DNA of 64,000 nt from Ketobacter alkanivorans (GCF_002863865.1 NZ_CP022684.1:922931-986930); one strand, 5' to 3'. Positions 8,115-16,982 are shown, counted from the first letter of the stretch. The notes: generated by a model not told the origin, from the sequence alone. A program made the numbers and translations.

Positions 8115-8138
8115 GGTAGTGTTCAGAATTCTGTGTCA
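8115..8138 (+). repeat. Left terminal inverted repeat of the IS
   Basis: 24 bp ending in the 12-mer AATTCTGTGTCA, which is identical in the right repeat. Confidence 0.88.
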
Positions 8139-8170
8139 TTTCTTTATCATTAGACCAAAAGAGATGACCT

Positions 8171-9376
8171 ATGACCAAACCTACTTTCGATATGGAAGCC
8201 GCCCTCAAAGCCCTGCGTGAAGGCCAAGACCTCACTGGCAAGGACGGCATCCTGACACCCCTGATCAAACAGCTCACTGAGGCCGCCATGAAGGCCGAGC
8301 TGGAAGAGCATCTGGCCAACGAGGAAGCCCCTAACCGTAAGAACGGCAAGTCTTCCAAGACCATAAAAGGCCCTACGGGCAGCTTTGAGCTGGATACCCC
8401 CAGAGACCGGTCTGGCACCTTCGAACCCCAGCTGGTCAAAAAGAACCAGACTCACCTCACCGATGAATTGGAACGCAAGATCCTGGCTCTGTTTGCCCTG
8501 GGTAACAGCTATCAGGACATCCGCGGCCATATTGCCGATCTCTACGGTGTCGAGCTTTCCAATGGTACCATCAATGCTGTCACCGACAAGCTTCTCCCAG
8601 AGCTTCAGGCATGGCGTGAGCGAGATCTGGAGGCTATCTATCCGATCGTCTGGCTGGATGCGATTCACTACAAGATCAAGGAAAACGGCCGCTATGTCAG
8701 CAAGGCTATCTACACCATTCTGGGCCTCAATATCGAAGGCAAGAAGGAGCTGCTGGGCCTGTATTTATCGGATCAGGAAGGTGCTCACCACTGGCTATCT
8801 GTGTTGACCGACCTGAACAACCGGGGCCTAAAAGATATTCTGATTGCCTGCGTGGATGGCCTGAAAGGCTTCCCTGAAGCCATTGAGACCATCTACCCCG
8901 ACACCGAGATTCAGCACTGCATCATCCACCAGATCCGCAACTCCATGAAGTACGTTGCCTCCAAAAATCAGAAAGCCTTCATGAGTGACCTGAAGTGCGT
9001 TTACAAGGCTACCACCCTCAACGCCGCAGAAATTGCCTTGGACGACCTGGAAGCCAAATGGGGCGACAAATATCCAATGGTAATCCAGTCTTGGCGCAGT
9101 AAATGGCCGACGTTATCGACTTACTTTAAGTACCCGGATTACGTGCAGAAGGCGATCTACACGACAAACGCTGTCGAGGCTGTACACCGCCAGTTCCGCA
9201 AACTCACTAAGACGAAAGGCGGCTTCCCTAATGAAAACAGCTTACTGAAGCTGTTGTATGCCGGTATACTCAAAGCCACTGAGCGATGGACTCACCCGAT
9301 ACAGAACTGGAACCTGACGCTGTCACAGCTCACAATCCACTTCCCAGACCGGCTGGAGAAATACATCAGCTTATGA
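8171..9376 (+). CDS. IS256-family transposase
   Basis: 401 aa, normal family length. The N-terminal part has the typical QLTEAAMKAELEEHL helix and the GSFELDTPRDRSGTFEPQ block. The DDE triad can be placed: Asp in IVWLDAIHYK, Asp in ACVDGLKGFPEA followed by the C/HxxH-like QHCIIHQIRNS motif, and Glu in TTNAVEAVHRQFRK. The ATG follows a GAG Shine-Dalgarno inside the element. There are no frameshifts, so the transposase should be functional. It cuts and pastes or copies the element through double-strand excision intermediates, as known for the family. Confidence 0.95.
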   Translation: MTKPTFDMEAALKALREGQDLTGKDGILTPLIKQLTEAAMKAELEEHLANEEAPNRKNGKSSKTIKGPTGSFELDTPRDRSGTFEPQLVKKNQTHLTDELERKILALFALGNSYQDIRGHIADLYGVELSNGTINAVTDKLLPELQAWRERDLEAIYPIVWLDAIHYKIKENGRYVSKAIYTILGLNIEGKKELLGLYLSDQEGAHHWLSVLTDLNNRGLKDILIACVDGLKGFPEAIETIYPDTEIQHCIIHQIRNSMKYVASKNQKAFMSDLKCVYKATTLNAAEIALDDLEAKWGDKYPMVIQSWRSKWPTLSTYFKYPDYVQKAIYTTNAVEAVHRQFRKLTKTKGGFPNENSLLKLLYAGILKATERWTHPIQNWNLTLSQLTIHFPDRLEKYISL

Positions 9377-9387
9377 CGCCGCTAGGC

Positions 9388-9411
9388 TGACACAGAATTT
9401 TGAACGCCCTC
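9388..9411 (-). repeat. Right terminal inverted repeat of the IS
   Basis: Starts with TGACACAGAATT, the complement of the left-end 12-mer. It is followed at once by the second GGCACGGG. Confidence 0.88.
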
Positions 9412-9419
9412 GGCACGGG
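9412..9419. repeat. 8-bp target-site duplication, right copy
   Basis: GGCACGGG, identical to 8107-8114. Confidence 0.85.
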
Positions 9420-9440
9420 CCCAACCAAGCCAACCTTGAT

Positions 9441-9911
9441 TCAGCTGCCCATTTTAGACTGCAGGTAGTTCTTAATGCCGACCTTCTCAATCAGCTCCAG
9501 CTGGGTTTCCAGCCAATCTATGTGCTCTTCTTCAGATTCAAGAATATCCACGAACAGCTCTCTTGAAACGTAATCCTGCACTTTTTCACAATGGGCGATG
9601 GCCTCTTTCAAGTCCGGCACCGCATCCCATTCCACCTTAAGATCACACTCCAGCATTTCTTTAACATCTTCCCCTATCCGCAACTTACCCAGATGCTGAT
9701 AGTTAGGAAGGCCTTCAAGCAGCAGAATTCTATCTGTCAGCTTGTCAGCATGCTTCATTTCATCGATGGATTCGTGATATTCGTGCTCTGCGAGCTCGTC
9801 AAGCCCCCAGTTTTTGTACATCTTGCTGTGCAGAAAATACTGATTGATAGCAACCAGTTCGTTACCCAAGACTTTGTTCAAGTATTCAATAACTTTTGCA
9901 TCGCCCTTCAT
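9441..9911 (-). CDS. bfr: Bacterioferritin (heme-containing iron storage)
   Basis: 156 aa. It forms 24-subunit cages that oxidise Fe(II) and store Fe(III). All dinuclear ferroxidase ligands are at the Escherichia coli positions: Glu18, Glu51, His54, Glu94, Glu127, His130. The heme axial ligand Met52 is present in DEMKHAD. GGAG lies 7 nt before the ATG. The next gene upstream on the same strand is the bacterioferritin-associated ferredoxin, which reduces the core for iron release. The terminator downstream of this gene is split by the IS256 element, so its transcript may now read into the IS in antisense. Confidence 0.97.
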   Translation of the reverse strand: MKGDAKVIEYLNKVLGNELVAINQYFLHSKMYKNWGLDELAEHEYHESIDEMKHADKLTDRILLLEGLPNYQHLGKLRIGEDVKEMLECDLKVEWDAVPDLKEAIAHCEKVQDYVSRELFVDILESEEEHIDWLETQLELIEKVGIKNYLQSKMGS

Positions 9912-10005
9912 AATGATCTCCCTCTACATTCCCATCAACATACTGATTAACAGCAGTAATTGGTGTAAAGGTAAACCGATACAGGATCTATTGCAAAACT
10001 AAGTT

Positions 10006-10176
10006 TTATTGGGAAAGTGATTGCTGGCGAAGACAGCTTTTAGCATCGTTACCACACTTGCCACACTGAGATCCCACACCCGTGCGATCACGAAGCTCCT
10101 TATAGTCATTCACTCCTGACTTAACAGCTTGTTGGATATGTTTTTCGGTAACGGCCTTACAAATGCAGACATACAT
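10006..10176 (-). CDS. bfd: Bacterioferritin-associated ferredoxin
   Basis: 56 aa from ATG at 10176 (MYVCICKAVTEK), the usual start; the frame stays open 6 codons upstream. The four [2Fe-2S] Cys are in CIC and, near residue 38, CGKC, giving the family pattern C-x-C ... C-x2-C. GSQCGKCG is typical of Bfd. It donates electrons to the bacterioferritin heme so that stored iron is mobilised. It lies upstream of bfr on the same strand with a 94-bp gap, and a Fur-like box lies about 44 bp before its start, so it is expected to be induced by iron limitation. Confidence 0.93.
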   Translation of the reverse strand: MYVCICKAVTEKHIQQAVKSGVNDYKELRDRTGVGSQCGKCGNDAKSCLRQQSLSQ

Positions 10177-10219
10177 AATAGGTATCACCCTCAAAGTATG
10201 AGAGTAATAATATTGCGAA

Positions 10220-10234
10220 TGACAATTATTGTCA
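10220..10234 (-). promoter_or_regulatory. Fur-box-like palindrome upstream of bfd
   Basis: The 15-bp palindrome TGACAAT-A-ATTGTCA matches the 7-1-7 Fur core TGATAAT-N-ATTATCA except for one symmetrical change in each arm. It sits in the promoter region of bfd, the gene expected to be Fur-repressed. Confidence 0.75.
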
Positions 10235-10263
10235 ATTAGGAAAAGATAGCATTCGACACGATA

Positions 10264-10491
10264 TTACTTAGTATCGTCAGTAACAGGCGTTTGGCTCGCT
10301 GGCGCTTTCTCCTGCTCATCGTCCACTTCACTGACAAAATAGACGCCTGCGGAGCCGAATCTGGCGCGCCCTTCCTTGCACTCGTAATGCTCAAGCTTCT
10401 TTTTTATGTCATCCGGTGTAGCAAGAAGCTTATCGAGGGTTTTTTCGCCCGCTCTGATCTTTGTAAAGCGAGAAAAAAAAGACTTTTTCAT
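10264..10491 (-). CDS. Small hypothetical protein
   Basis: 75 aa, basic N-terminal half (MKKSFFSRFTKIRAGEKTL), a central block (YECKEGRARFGSAGVYFVSE) that looks like a short beta-rich fold, and an acidic, low-complexity tail (VDDEQEKAPASQTPVTDDTK). No signal peptide or membrane segment. No family recognised. The Shine-Dalgarno is weak. It stands alone between bfd and the Do-type protease gene on the same strand, with gaps too large for tight coupling. The ordered composition supports a real gene, with moderate certainty. Confidence 0.5.
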   Translation of the reverse strand: MKKSFFSRFTKIRAGEKTLDKLLATPDDIKKKLEHYECKEGRARFGSAGVYFVSEVDDEQEKAPASQTPVTDDTK

Positions 10492-10649
10492 AATAGGTTG
10501 TTGCTCGGGATTGAAGCTGCGAAAGTCCGCGTATTGTATCTATCTAGCTTATAAAATCGACAAATAAGACTTAAAAACCGGAAGTCTTAGACACTTTATT
10601 TACCCATCAGTGCCATTATGACCCCATGGTCCGAATCGTACAACCTTAC

Positions 10650-10681
10650 CAAAACTGCGCCACCCGCCGGATGGGTGACGC
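10650..10681 (-). terminator. Intrinsic terminator after the Do-type protease gene
   Basis: Stem of 9 bp: 10657-10665 with 10673-10681, one G-U pair on the minus strand, 7-nt loop, followed on the minus strand by AGTTTTGG. It lies 17 bp beyond the stop codon. Confidence 0.75.
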
Positions 10682-10698
10682 AGGTATACAGTATGTAG

Positions 10699-12045
10699 CT
10701 ATTTAAGTACCAGATAGAGCGCCGCATTGCCTCTGAGCAACCTCAACAGCAGCTGGTTTTTACTTTTGCTGACCGCGCTTTTCAGGTCATCCAGATCTTC
10801 TACCCTACGCTTGTTAACACTGGTTATCACATCTCCCTGACGCAACCCATAGGACTGAGCAGGAGAGCCCTGATCCAGCGCCTGAATCACAACACCTTTC
10901 GGTTCCTGATTATTGGCCAAGTGCGCCCCATCCAAAAACTTATGCAGGCTTTTCGAGGCCAGCAAGTTACCCTGAGACTCACCCACTTTGGCAGACAGGG
11001 TTTTCTCCTTGCCATCTCTGATGACTTTGATCTTCACTTTATCTCCGACACGGTGCACTCCAACCGCATTGCGCAACTGAGCGGCAGACTTCATGGGCTT
11101 CCCGTCAAACTCCACAATCACGTCGCCCTGCTCAATACCGGCATCCTCTGCTGCAGAGTCCTTCTGCACTTCGGAAACCACCACACCTTGCTGATCACCA
11201 AGCTCAAAGGCTTCCGCCAGATCCGGAGTAAGATCTTGGATGATCACGCCCAATTGGCCGCGCTTAACTTCGCCGTGTTCAAGAATCTGTTCAAGACTGT
11301 GGCGAGCCATATTGGTGGGAATAGCAAAACCAATACCCACATTACCTCCGGCCGGTGCAATAATTGCGGTATTGATTCCGACCAGTTCACCATTCAAATT
11401 CACCAGCGCCCCCCCTGAATTACCGGGGTTGATTGATGCATCAGTCTGGATGAAGTTTTCATAGCCCTCTATCCCCAAACCAGACCGACCGATCGCACTT
11501 ACTACACCGGTGGTAACGGTCTGCCCCAGGCCAAAAGGATTACCAATAGCCACTACGAAATCCCCAACCCGGGTTCTCTCTGAGTCGGCCATTTTCACTT
11601 CACTTAAATCACTGCCATCTATATCCAGTATCGCAATATCCACATCGGGATCGGCCCCCACCAACTTAGCGTCAAAAGTCCGCCCGTCGTTCAACGAGAC
11701 TTTTATTTCATCCGCCCCATCAATAACGTGAAAGTTGGTAATCACCGTACCCTCGGATGCATTCACAATTACCCCCGAGCCCGCACTCTGTGAGCGCCTC
11801 ATTTGTGGTGATCTCTGATGGGGGCCAAAAAAGTGCCGAAAGAAAGGGTCATTCATCAACGGATTCGCTTCCTGACGAGTGGCGAAGGTTGATATGTTCA
11901 CTACAGCAGGGTTCACCTTTTCTAGCATGGGTGCTAAAGAAGGCAGTTGTTTACCATCGCCATCCGCAATAGGCCATACGGCCATGGCAGGGGTGCCCAC
12001 CACTGCCAATAAAACCAGTACCAAAATGCGTTGTGTTAACTGCAT
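10699..12045 (-). CDS. Do/DegQ/MucD-type periplasmic serine protease
   Basis: 448 aa from ATG 12045, chosen for the AAGGAG site 7 nt upstream. A signal peptide spans residues 1-22 (VLVLLAVVGTPAMA). The trypsin-like domain carries the triad His106 (TNFHVIDG), Asp136 (DPDVDIAILD) and Ser210 (NPGNSGGAL). Two PDZ domains follow: about 265-355 (GQLGVIIQDLTP) and 365-448 (KGVVIQALDQGSPA). The protein degrades or chaperones misfolded envelope proteins. In Pseudomonas the MucD paralogue lies behind algU-mucABC; that context is absent here, so DegQ/MucD assignment stays open. A strong terminator follows. Confidence 0.93.
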   Translation of the reverse strand: MQLTQRILVLVLLAVVGTPAMAVWPIADGDGKQLPSLAPMLEKVNPAVVNISTFATRQEANPLMNDPFFRHFFGPHQRSPQMRRSQSAGSGVIVNASEGTVITNFHVIDGADEIKVSLNDGRTFDAKLVGADPDVDIAILDIDGSDLSEVKMADSERTRVGDFVVAIGNPFGLGQTVTTGVVSAIGRSGLGIEGYENFIQTDASINPGNSGGALVNLNGELVGINTAIIAPAGGNVGIGFAIPTNMARHSLEQILEHGEVKRGQLGVIIQDLTPDLAEAFELGDQQGVVVSEVQKDSAAEDAGIEQGDVIVEFDGKPMKSAAQLRNAVGVHRVGDKVKIKVIRDGKEKTLSAKVGESQGNLLASKSLHKFLDGAHLANNQEPKGVVIQALDQGSPAQSYGLRQGDVITSVNKRRVEDLDDLKSAVSKSKNQLLLRLLRGNAALYLVLK

Positions 12046-12149
12046 CGGAAACTCCTTGTGCAACAGTATTAAGTTCGAGGTTCCGAATTTCGACCCAGGC
12101 TGCGCAGGTTAGTTCCGGCTTGAAAAAGGCCAAATTTCGCCCAATTGAA

Positions 12150-12956
12150 TCAGCCACCGAACCCCGGCATTGGCATAACGGTTTGATTCACTTGCCCGAT
12201 ACGGCCCTGTTCATCATACAAAGACGAAATCACCTGGCCCACTCCGGTTGTTTCCATAAGCGTGATGCACTCCAAGCCTATCCATTCTCCCACAGGCAGA
12301 CGGGATAGTTGCAGAACGATGTCCGCGTTAATCGTACCAACCCCATCACCCAGGCTGAGCTGACCGACCCCATTGCCAAAATCAGAAACCAGTGCAGCCA
12401 ACATGAATGGTGAGTTTTGCTCACCAGCAATGATGTCTGCTGGGAGTCTAATCCAGGCGCGGCCAGTCCCGGTTTCATTCAGTAATGATGCAGGACGCAA
12501 GCGCACCGTAGTATGCAACCCAAGGGGCATATCTTCAGATTTGGCAAACAATACGTCTCGAAAAGAGACTTCATCCAATTGATCCGGTGAGGGTAAACCG
12601 CCCTTTGGCTTTGGTGCATAGTCTGGCAAATTCAAAGGTGTACTTTTTATAAACAAGGCAGATGCCAGGGCCACCAGCGTGCCACCGGCAGACAAACTGG
12701 CTTCCAGCAGTAGAATTCGTTTGCCCTCCCGCAATGGCCGAACTTCAACTCGAAGCGGGGCATTCGGAACCGGTCGCAACAGATCAATGGAAAGCCGGGC
12801 TGGCTGCAAACCGCTGCTACCGGCCTCCTGCCCCAAACAGAACGCCAACAACCCCGCCGGAGCCCCACCATGCAACAAACTGGAATGCCAAGGGCTACCG
12901 GCCAACCCGGTGGGCACAAACTCATTACCAACCCTATTAAATAGCGCTTCTTTCAC
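12150..12956 (-). CDS. Acyl-CoA thioesterase-like protein (double hot-dog fold)
   Basis: 268 aa from GTG 12956, chosen because AGGAG lies 6-7 nt upstream; the frame opens further to a TTG at 13001 that would overlap the preceding gene. The N-terminal hot dog shows PTGLAGSPWHSSLLHGGAPAGLL and the beta-strand run SIDLLRPVPNAPLRVEVRPLREG, and the second half repeats the pattern (DFGNGVGQLSLG). This matches TesB-like/4HBT_3 proteins that hydrolyse acyl-CoA. Active-site residues cannot be assigned with confidence. It is 22 bp downstream of a DUF1097-like membrane gene, likely one transcript. Confidence 0.8.
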   Translation of the reverse strand: MKEALFNRVGNEFVPTGLAGSPWHSSLLHGGAPAGLLAFCLGQEAGSSGLQPARLSIDLLRPVPNAPLRVEVRPLREGKRILLLEASLSAGGTLVALASALFIKSTPLNLPDYAPKPKGGLPSPDQLDEVSFRDVLFAKSEDMPLGLHTTVRLRPASLLNETGTGRAWIRLPADIIAGEQNSPFMLAALVSDFGNGVGQLSLGDGVGTINADIVLQLSRLPVGEWIGLECITLMETTGVGQVISSLYDEQGRIGQVNQTVMPMPGFGG

Positions 12957-12978
12957 TTCCCACTCCTGCCCTGAAACG

Positions 12979-13479
12979 TTACAACAAATACAAAGCGACA
13001 AATTCCATTAAGGTGACGCACATAAACCCAAACAGCACTGGCCACAACCTTAAATCGCTTAAGCTGCCACTAACACGAGCAAAGCCAGCGAAGAAAGCCA
13101 CCATTACGTGGATGAATAAGGTTAAGCCCAACAAGCCATTGCTATGCACATCAAAAAACAGAACGCCCCAGACCATGAAAGCCGGTACGACGCAAACAAT
13201 CGCATCCCGCACGTTTCGCACATCTGCCAGGTTAGCCAGATAAATTACCGAAAGAGATGCGCTCAAGGCCGCAAAAAACATTGTACCGGGCACCGGTAAC
13301 AACCAAACACCCAGCACGGCCAATACAGCACCCAGTGCGGCTTTAGAGCTGACATCCACCACGATGGATACGTTTTCGCTGAATGCAGACAGCAGCATGT
13401 TACGGCTAACAGCACAGTTATTCATTTCAAGGGTAGTTAAATCCCCTGCATGACCGATGGAACCAGTTGTAGTCGCCAT
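12979..13479 (-). CDS. DUF1097-like integral membrane protein
   Basis: 166 aa. After a polar N-terminus of about 40 residues there are five hydrophobic segments (AALGAVLAVLGVWLLP, TMFFAALSASLSVIYLA, AIVCVVPAFMVWGVLFF, LLGLTLFIHVMVAFFAGF, LWPVLFGFMCVTLMEFVAL). The pattern resembles the DUF1097 family of small membrane proteins of unknown role. A GAGGAGG Shine-Dalgarno precedes the ATG. It is the first gene of a two-gene unit with the thioesterase and is divergent from the GlxA-type regulator, which might control it. Confidence 0.65.
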   Translation of the reverse strand: MATTTGSIGHAGDLTTLEMNNCAVSRNMLLSAFSENVSIVVDVSSKAALGAVLAVLGVWLLPVPGTMFFAALSASLSVIYLANLADVRNVRDAIVCVVPAFMVWGVLFFDVHSNGLLGLTLFIHVMVAFFAGFARVSGSLSDLRLWPVLFGFMCVTLMEFVALYLL

Positions 13480-13603
13480 AATGCGCCCTCCTCTAGGTTA
13501 CGCTCAGTTATAGCCTGAATGTAGATTAGCGCTTGACGGATCGCTGCAAAAGTGGCATTTATGACAACATAAATGCTTTATTTGCCACCAAGGAGACCTC
13601 ACA

Positions 13604-14596
13604 ATGACTACAAAGCTGGCAATATTCGCATATGATGGATGTTTATCGACTTCTGTAACTGGCCCTACGGATGTATTCCATATTGCCAACATTCATCAGC
13701 GAGTAAGAAAAGAAGATCCAGGTAGCCCACTGTTTTCATGGAAAATTTATTCGCCCGATGGCAAGCCGGTGAACACCTCTACCGGAATAACCATCGCTGT
13801 AGACGGTCGTTATGAGCAGGCTGGCAATCCTGACATCTGCCTGATCCCGGGTATTGACCATGCATTTGGCTACGAGGTCACACAAAAAACCGAGGAAATG
13901 CGCGGCCTGTTAGGAAAGCTGATTAAAACCCATCATGCCAATGGTGCGGCAATAGCTTCTAACTGCAGTGGTTCGTTTCTGCTTGCTGACACAGGGCTGC
14001 TCGATGGCTTCGAGGCAACCACCAGCTGGTGGCTGGCGCATCACTTCACCCACTCCTTTCCAAAAGTTCACCTCAGGCTCGAAAAGATGGTGACCGAAGA
14101 CAATAACGTGTTTTGCTCTGGAGCGGTTACCGCGTATATGCACTTGTGCATTCGTCTAATCGAGAAATTCGCTGGCCCCAACATCGCAAAATGTTGCGCC
14201 AAAACCGTGATGCTGCAAAATAAAGAATGCACGCAAGCACCCTACATCCCCGTGCCTCATCATTTTAAACAACAGGACGAACTGGTCAAAAACGCGGTTA
14301 GCTGGATGCTGGAAAACCTGGATCAGGAGTTCCATCTCGACTCTCTGGCAAGCCAGCTGGCAGTAAGCCCAAGAACATTCATCCGTCGCTTCAATCAGGC
14401 AACCGGTAAGCCACCCAAGCAATATTTTCAGAAGTTGCGCATAGATGAAGCCAAACGCCTGCTGGAATCCACAGCTCTGAGCGTAGATGACATTACAGAG
14501 AAAGTTGGCTATGTGGATGTGAGTTCGTTTCGTCGTTTATTCAAGCGGGAAGTCGCGCTATCGCCAACGGAGTATCGCAAACGATTCGCCCGTTAA
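13604..14596 (+). CDS. GlxA-type transcriptional regulator (DJ-1/PfpI domain + AraC HTH)
   Basis: 330 aa. Residues 1-190 are a class I glutamine-amidotransferase-like (DJ-1/PfpI) domain: KLAIFAYDG start, ICLIPGID, and the nucleophile-elbow position SNCSGSFLLADTGLLDG with a Cys. Residues 225-330 are the AraC DNA-binding domain with two HTH motifs (LDSLASQLAVSPRTFIRRF and VDDITEKVGYVDVSSFRRLF) ending LSPTEYRKRF. Relatives control amine, choline or carnitine catabolism (CdhR, GbdR); the effector cannot be told here. AAGGAG precedes the ATG. Confidence 0.88.
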   Translation: MTTKLAIFAYDGCLSTSVTGPTDVFHIANIHQRVRKEDPGSPLFSWKIYSPDGKPVNTSTGITIAVDGRYEQAGNPDICLIPGIDHAFGYEVTQKTEEMRGLLGKLIKTHHANGAAIASNCSGSFLLADTGLLDGFEATTSWWLAHHFTHSFPKVHLRLEKMVTEDNNVFCSGAVTAYMHLCIRLIEKFAGPNIAKCCAKTVMLQNKECTQAPYIPVPHHFKQQDELVKNAVSWMLENLDQEFHLDSLASQLAVSPRTFIRRFNQATGKPPKQYFQKLRIDEAKRLLESTALSVDDITEKVGYVDVSSFRRLFKREVALSPTEYRKRFAR

Positions 14597-14607
14597 CGCT
14601 ACTGCTA

Positions 14608-16845
14608 CTAACTGACTTGAATCCCTTGATCCCGGTACTGCAGTAAATAATCATCCAGCTGCGACCGGGTCATGGCAGGGGCCATATAGCTGCCCTGTAG
14701 ATAGTCACACCAATAGCGCTCCAAATACTGATAGTGCATCCGTGTTTCCACACCATTGGCCAATACTTTTAAATTCAATTGATGAGCCAAGGCAATAATG
14801 GCCGAGGTTACAGCAGCGTCATTTTTATCTGTTATCACCTCCTCCACCAGCCCATGATCAATTTTCAAAAGATCCACTTTGAAACGGCTCAGGAAGCGTA
14901 ACGAAGCTCCCCCCATACCAAACTGGTCAATGACAATGGATGCTCCCTTGCTTCTAAGATCATGCAGAATGCTCACTGTGTTATTGAATTCGTTGCTGAA
15001 GGCAGTTTCGGGCACCTCAAACTGGAGCAAAGAGCAATCTGCACCTGACTTCAGCAAACAGCGTTCAAGACACTGTTTAAAATCATCCCGGTTCCGCAAC
15101 ATAAGCCCTGGCAACCGAATTGCCAAACGAAACTGAACACCAAAGGTTCCCATCGCACTTACGCTGTCTTGGCAGGCCTGCATCAATTGCCACTCGAAAA
15201 CGTCAGCCAGCATACCAGCCCGTTCCAGGTTCAAATACAACTCATCCTGACTCAACCCATAATGCTCCGATCCCGCCCAATACAGCATCGCCTCCAGCGC
15301 ACGCAAAGAGCCATCCATTCCATCAATCTGAGGCTGATAGCGCAGCTGGAATGCACCCTGGCTTAACGCGCAGTGCAACTCGGTTTCCAACGCCAACTGC
15401 ACCTCAGCCTTTTGGTTCAGGCTCTCGGTAAAAAACTGAAAATTGTTGCGCCCTTTGGATTTGGCATAATACATCGCCATGTCGGCGTGTCGACACAAAT
15501 CGATGGTATTGTCTCCATCGGTAGGATAATGAGCAATACCAATACTGGTGGTTACAACCACTTCTCGGCTATCTATTTGAATTGGATCCTGCAAGGCTCT
15601 GATAATATTGGCGGTAACCCGCGAGCAGTCCTGCGGAGTCTTCACATCCGTGATAATTAACGTGAACTCGTCACCGCCCAAACGCGCCAACGTGTCTTTG
15701 GTTCTGATTTGATTGCGAATGCGACTGGAGACTGTCTTCAACAATTGGTCCCCTGCCTCGTGCCCCAGTGTATCATTCACATTCTTAAAGCCATCGAGAT
15801 CCAGAAAACACACAGCAAAGCACAACTTATCGCGACTTGCTCTGTGGATTTCCTGCTGTAGACGATCATTGAACAACCTTCTGTTGGGCAGACCCGTCAG
15901 CTCGTCGTAATACGCCATTTTTTCGATTGTTTCATGGGCTTCGTGAAGCTCGGTATGATCCACCAACGTACAGACATAGTGGGTGACAACATTACGATTA
16001 TCCGTTATTGGCGACACCTGTTGGTAAATCCATATGGATTCACCTTGCCGTGTCATGATGCGCGACTCACCATGCCACTGCTGCCCGGCTGCCAACTGCG
16101 CGCGCATGTCCTGCACGACGGCCCGATCAAAGTCAGGCGGTATAAATTCAGTAAAACTGATACCTAGTACTTCGTAGGTATCATAACCGGTTAATTCAGA
16201 AAAATGAGGATTCACATACTGGATAAAGCCGCGCTCATCGCTCACCAGAACTGCTGTAGCGCTGCTCTCAACCGCAAGATGCAACTGTTTAAGCTGCAAC
16301 TCCATATCCAGACGACGGGCAAAATCATCCAGTTTTTCCAAAGCGCCACTAATATCTTCTTCAAATTCCGAGAGACTGAAGCTGTATAAATCAGAAAAAT
16401 CGTCCTGCCGGGAAGAACACAGGGCAAACACACCCACAATTTTCTGCTTGAACCGTATGGGCACTACCGCAACAGCCTGCAAACGTAACCTGGAGATCAA
16501 ATTCTGCCAAAACTCCGGCAGTATCAAATCTTTTGAAACATTAAGAACGCTGAATGAATTGTCTAAAATCGAACGCACCACAGGATCAGACTGTTGATCT
16601 GAAGGGCCGCAGTTCAGTTGCGGTACGCGCTGCTGATCATCACCAAACTGAGCCACCGGGACAATGCGGTCTCCATGCTGGATGCCAACCCACGCCAGGC
16701 GATAGCCCCCCTGCTCCACCGCCAAGCGGCAGAGTAATTCGAACAGATCCGTTCGCGTTTCACAGTGCACCGACTGCTTATTAAATTCCCTTAAAAAACG
16801 ATGTATCTGAATGAGGCGCTTTAAGGCCCCCTGCATACCTATCAT
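14608..16845 (-). CDS. GAF-PAS-GGDEF diguanylate cyclase with degenerate EAL domain
   Basis: 745 aa from ATG 16845; ATG 16836 or a TTG at 16917 are alternatives. Order: GAF (about 20-190), PAS (about 205-320), GGDEF (about 335-495), EAL-like (about 510-740). The cyclase looks active: RLGGDEF, and the inhibitory I-site RTKD lies 5 residues before it. The EAL domain has lost catalytic signatures: EAL reads EAM, the DDFG motif reads DQFG, AEGVE reads ANGVE, and the NLS motif reads IRL. The LKID Lys and the QG motif remain. It probably makes c-di-GMP, with the EAL part as a regulatory or binding domain. No membrane segment. Confidence 0.88.
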   Translation of the reverse strand: MIGMQGALKRLIQIHRFLREFNKQSVHCETRTDLFELLCRLAVEQGGYRLAWVGIQHGDRIVPVAQFGDDQQRVPQLNCGPSDQQSDPVVRSILDNSFSVLNVSKDLILPEFWQNLISRLRLQAVAVVPIRFKQKIVGVFALCSSRQDDFSDLYSFSLSEFEEDISGALEKLDDFARRLDMELQLKQLHLAVESSATAVLVSDERGFIQYVNPHFSELTGYDTYEVLGISFTEFIPPDFDRAVVQDMRAQLAAGQQWHGESRIMTRQGESIWIYQQVSPITDNRNVVTHYVCTLVDHTELHEAHETIEKMAYYDELTGLPNRRLFNDRLQQEIHRASRDKLCFAVCFLDLDGFKNVNDTLGHEAGDQLLKTVSSRIRNQIRTKDTLARLGGDEFTLIITDVKTPQDCSRVTANIIRALQDPIQIDSREVVVTTSIGIAHYPTDGDNTIDLCRHADMAMYYAKSKGRNNFQFFTESLNQKAEVQLALETELHCALSQGAFQLRYQPQIDGMDGSLRALEAMLYWAGSEHYGLSQDELYLNLERAGMLADVFEWQLMQACQDSVSAMGTFGVQFRLAIRLPGLMLRNRDDFKQCLERCLLKSGADCSLLQFEVPETAFSNEFNNTVSILHDLRSKGASIVIDQFGMGGASLRFLSRFKVDLLKIDHGLVEEVITDKNDAAVTSAIIALAHQLNLKVLANGVETRMHYQYLERYWCDYLQGSYMAPAMTRSQLDDYLLQYRDQGIQVS

Positions 16846-16982
16846 CCGACCCAGTCTTTTATGGATAATATGTAATTTTAGGCCAAAGGGAGCCAACAGA
16901 AATTTGAAGACAACCAACTGAACCAGGCTATCCCAACTTTCATATTTAAATTCAAGCTATTGCTTGTGGAATTATTTTTACG

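Larger units (their letters stand above)
8115..9411 (+). mobile_element. IS256-family insertion sequence, complete, 1297 bp
   Basis: A single transposase gene fills the element, bounded by 24-bp imperfect terminal inverted repeats (8115-8138 and 9388-9411, 19 of 24 matching) and flanked by an exact 8-bp direct repeat. Perfect target duplication and an intact reading frame suggest a fairly recent insertion and possible activity. It sits between the DUF4123 gene and bfr, inside a hairpin. Confidence 0.92.
8093..9431 (-). terminator. Intrinsic terminator of bfr, split by the IS insertion
   Basis: Joining 8097-8114 to 9420-9431 restores GGCTTGG-AA-GGGC-ACGG-GCCC-AA-CCAAGCC. On the minus strand this stem is followed by TTTT (complement of 8093-8096). 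This is the expected terminator between convergent DUF4123 and bfr genes. The IS lies in its apical part, so the stem halves are now 1.3 kb apart. Confidence 0.7.

Noticed and set aside
8150..8668. 172-aa frame antisense to the transposase
   Set aside because: Opposite strand of a conserved transposase domain, without ribosome-binding site; known shadow pattern.
10566..10588. AAGACTT / AAGTCTT hairpin
   Set aside because: AT-rich 7-bp stem with no U-tract that fits a gene end; not enough for a terminator or operator call.
13001..13001. TTG start for the thioesterase giving overlap with the DUF1097-like gene
   Set aside because: GTG at 12956 has a well-placed AGGAG and removes the overlap.
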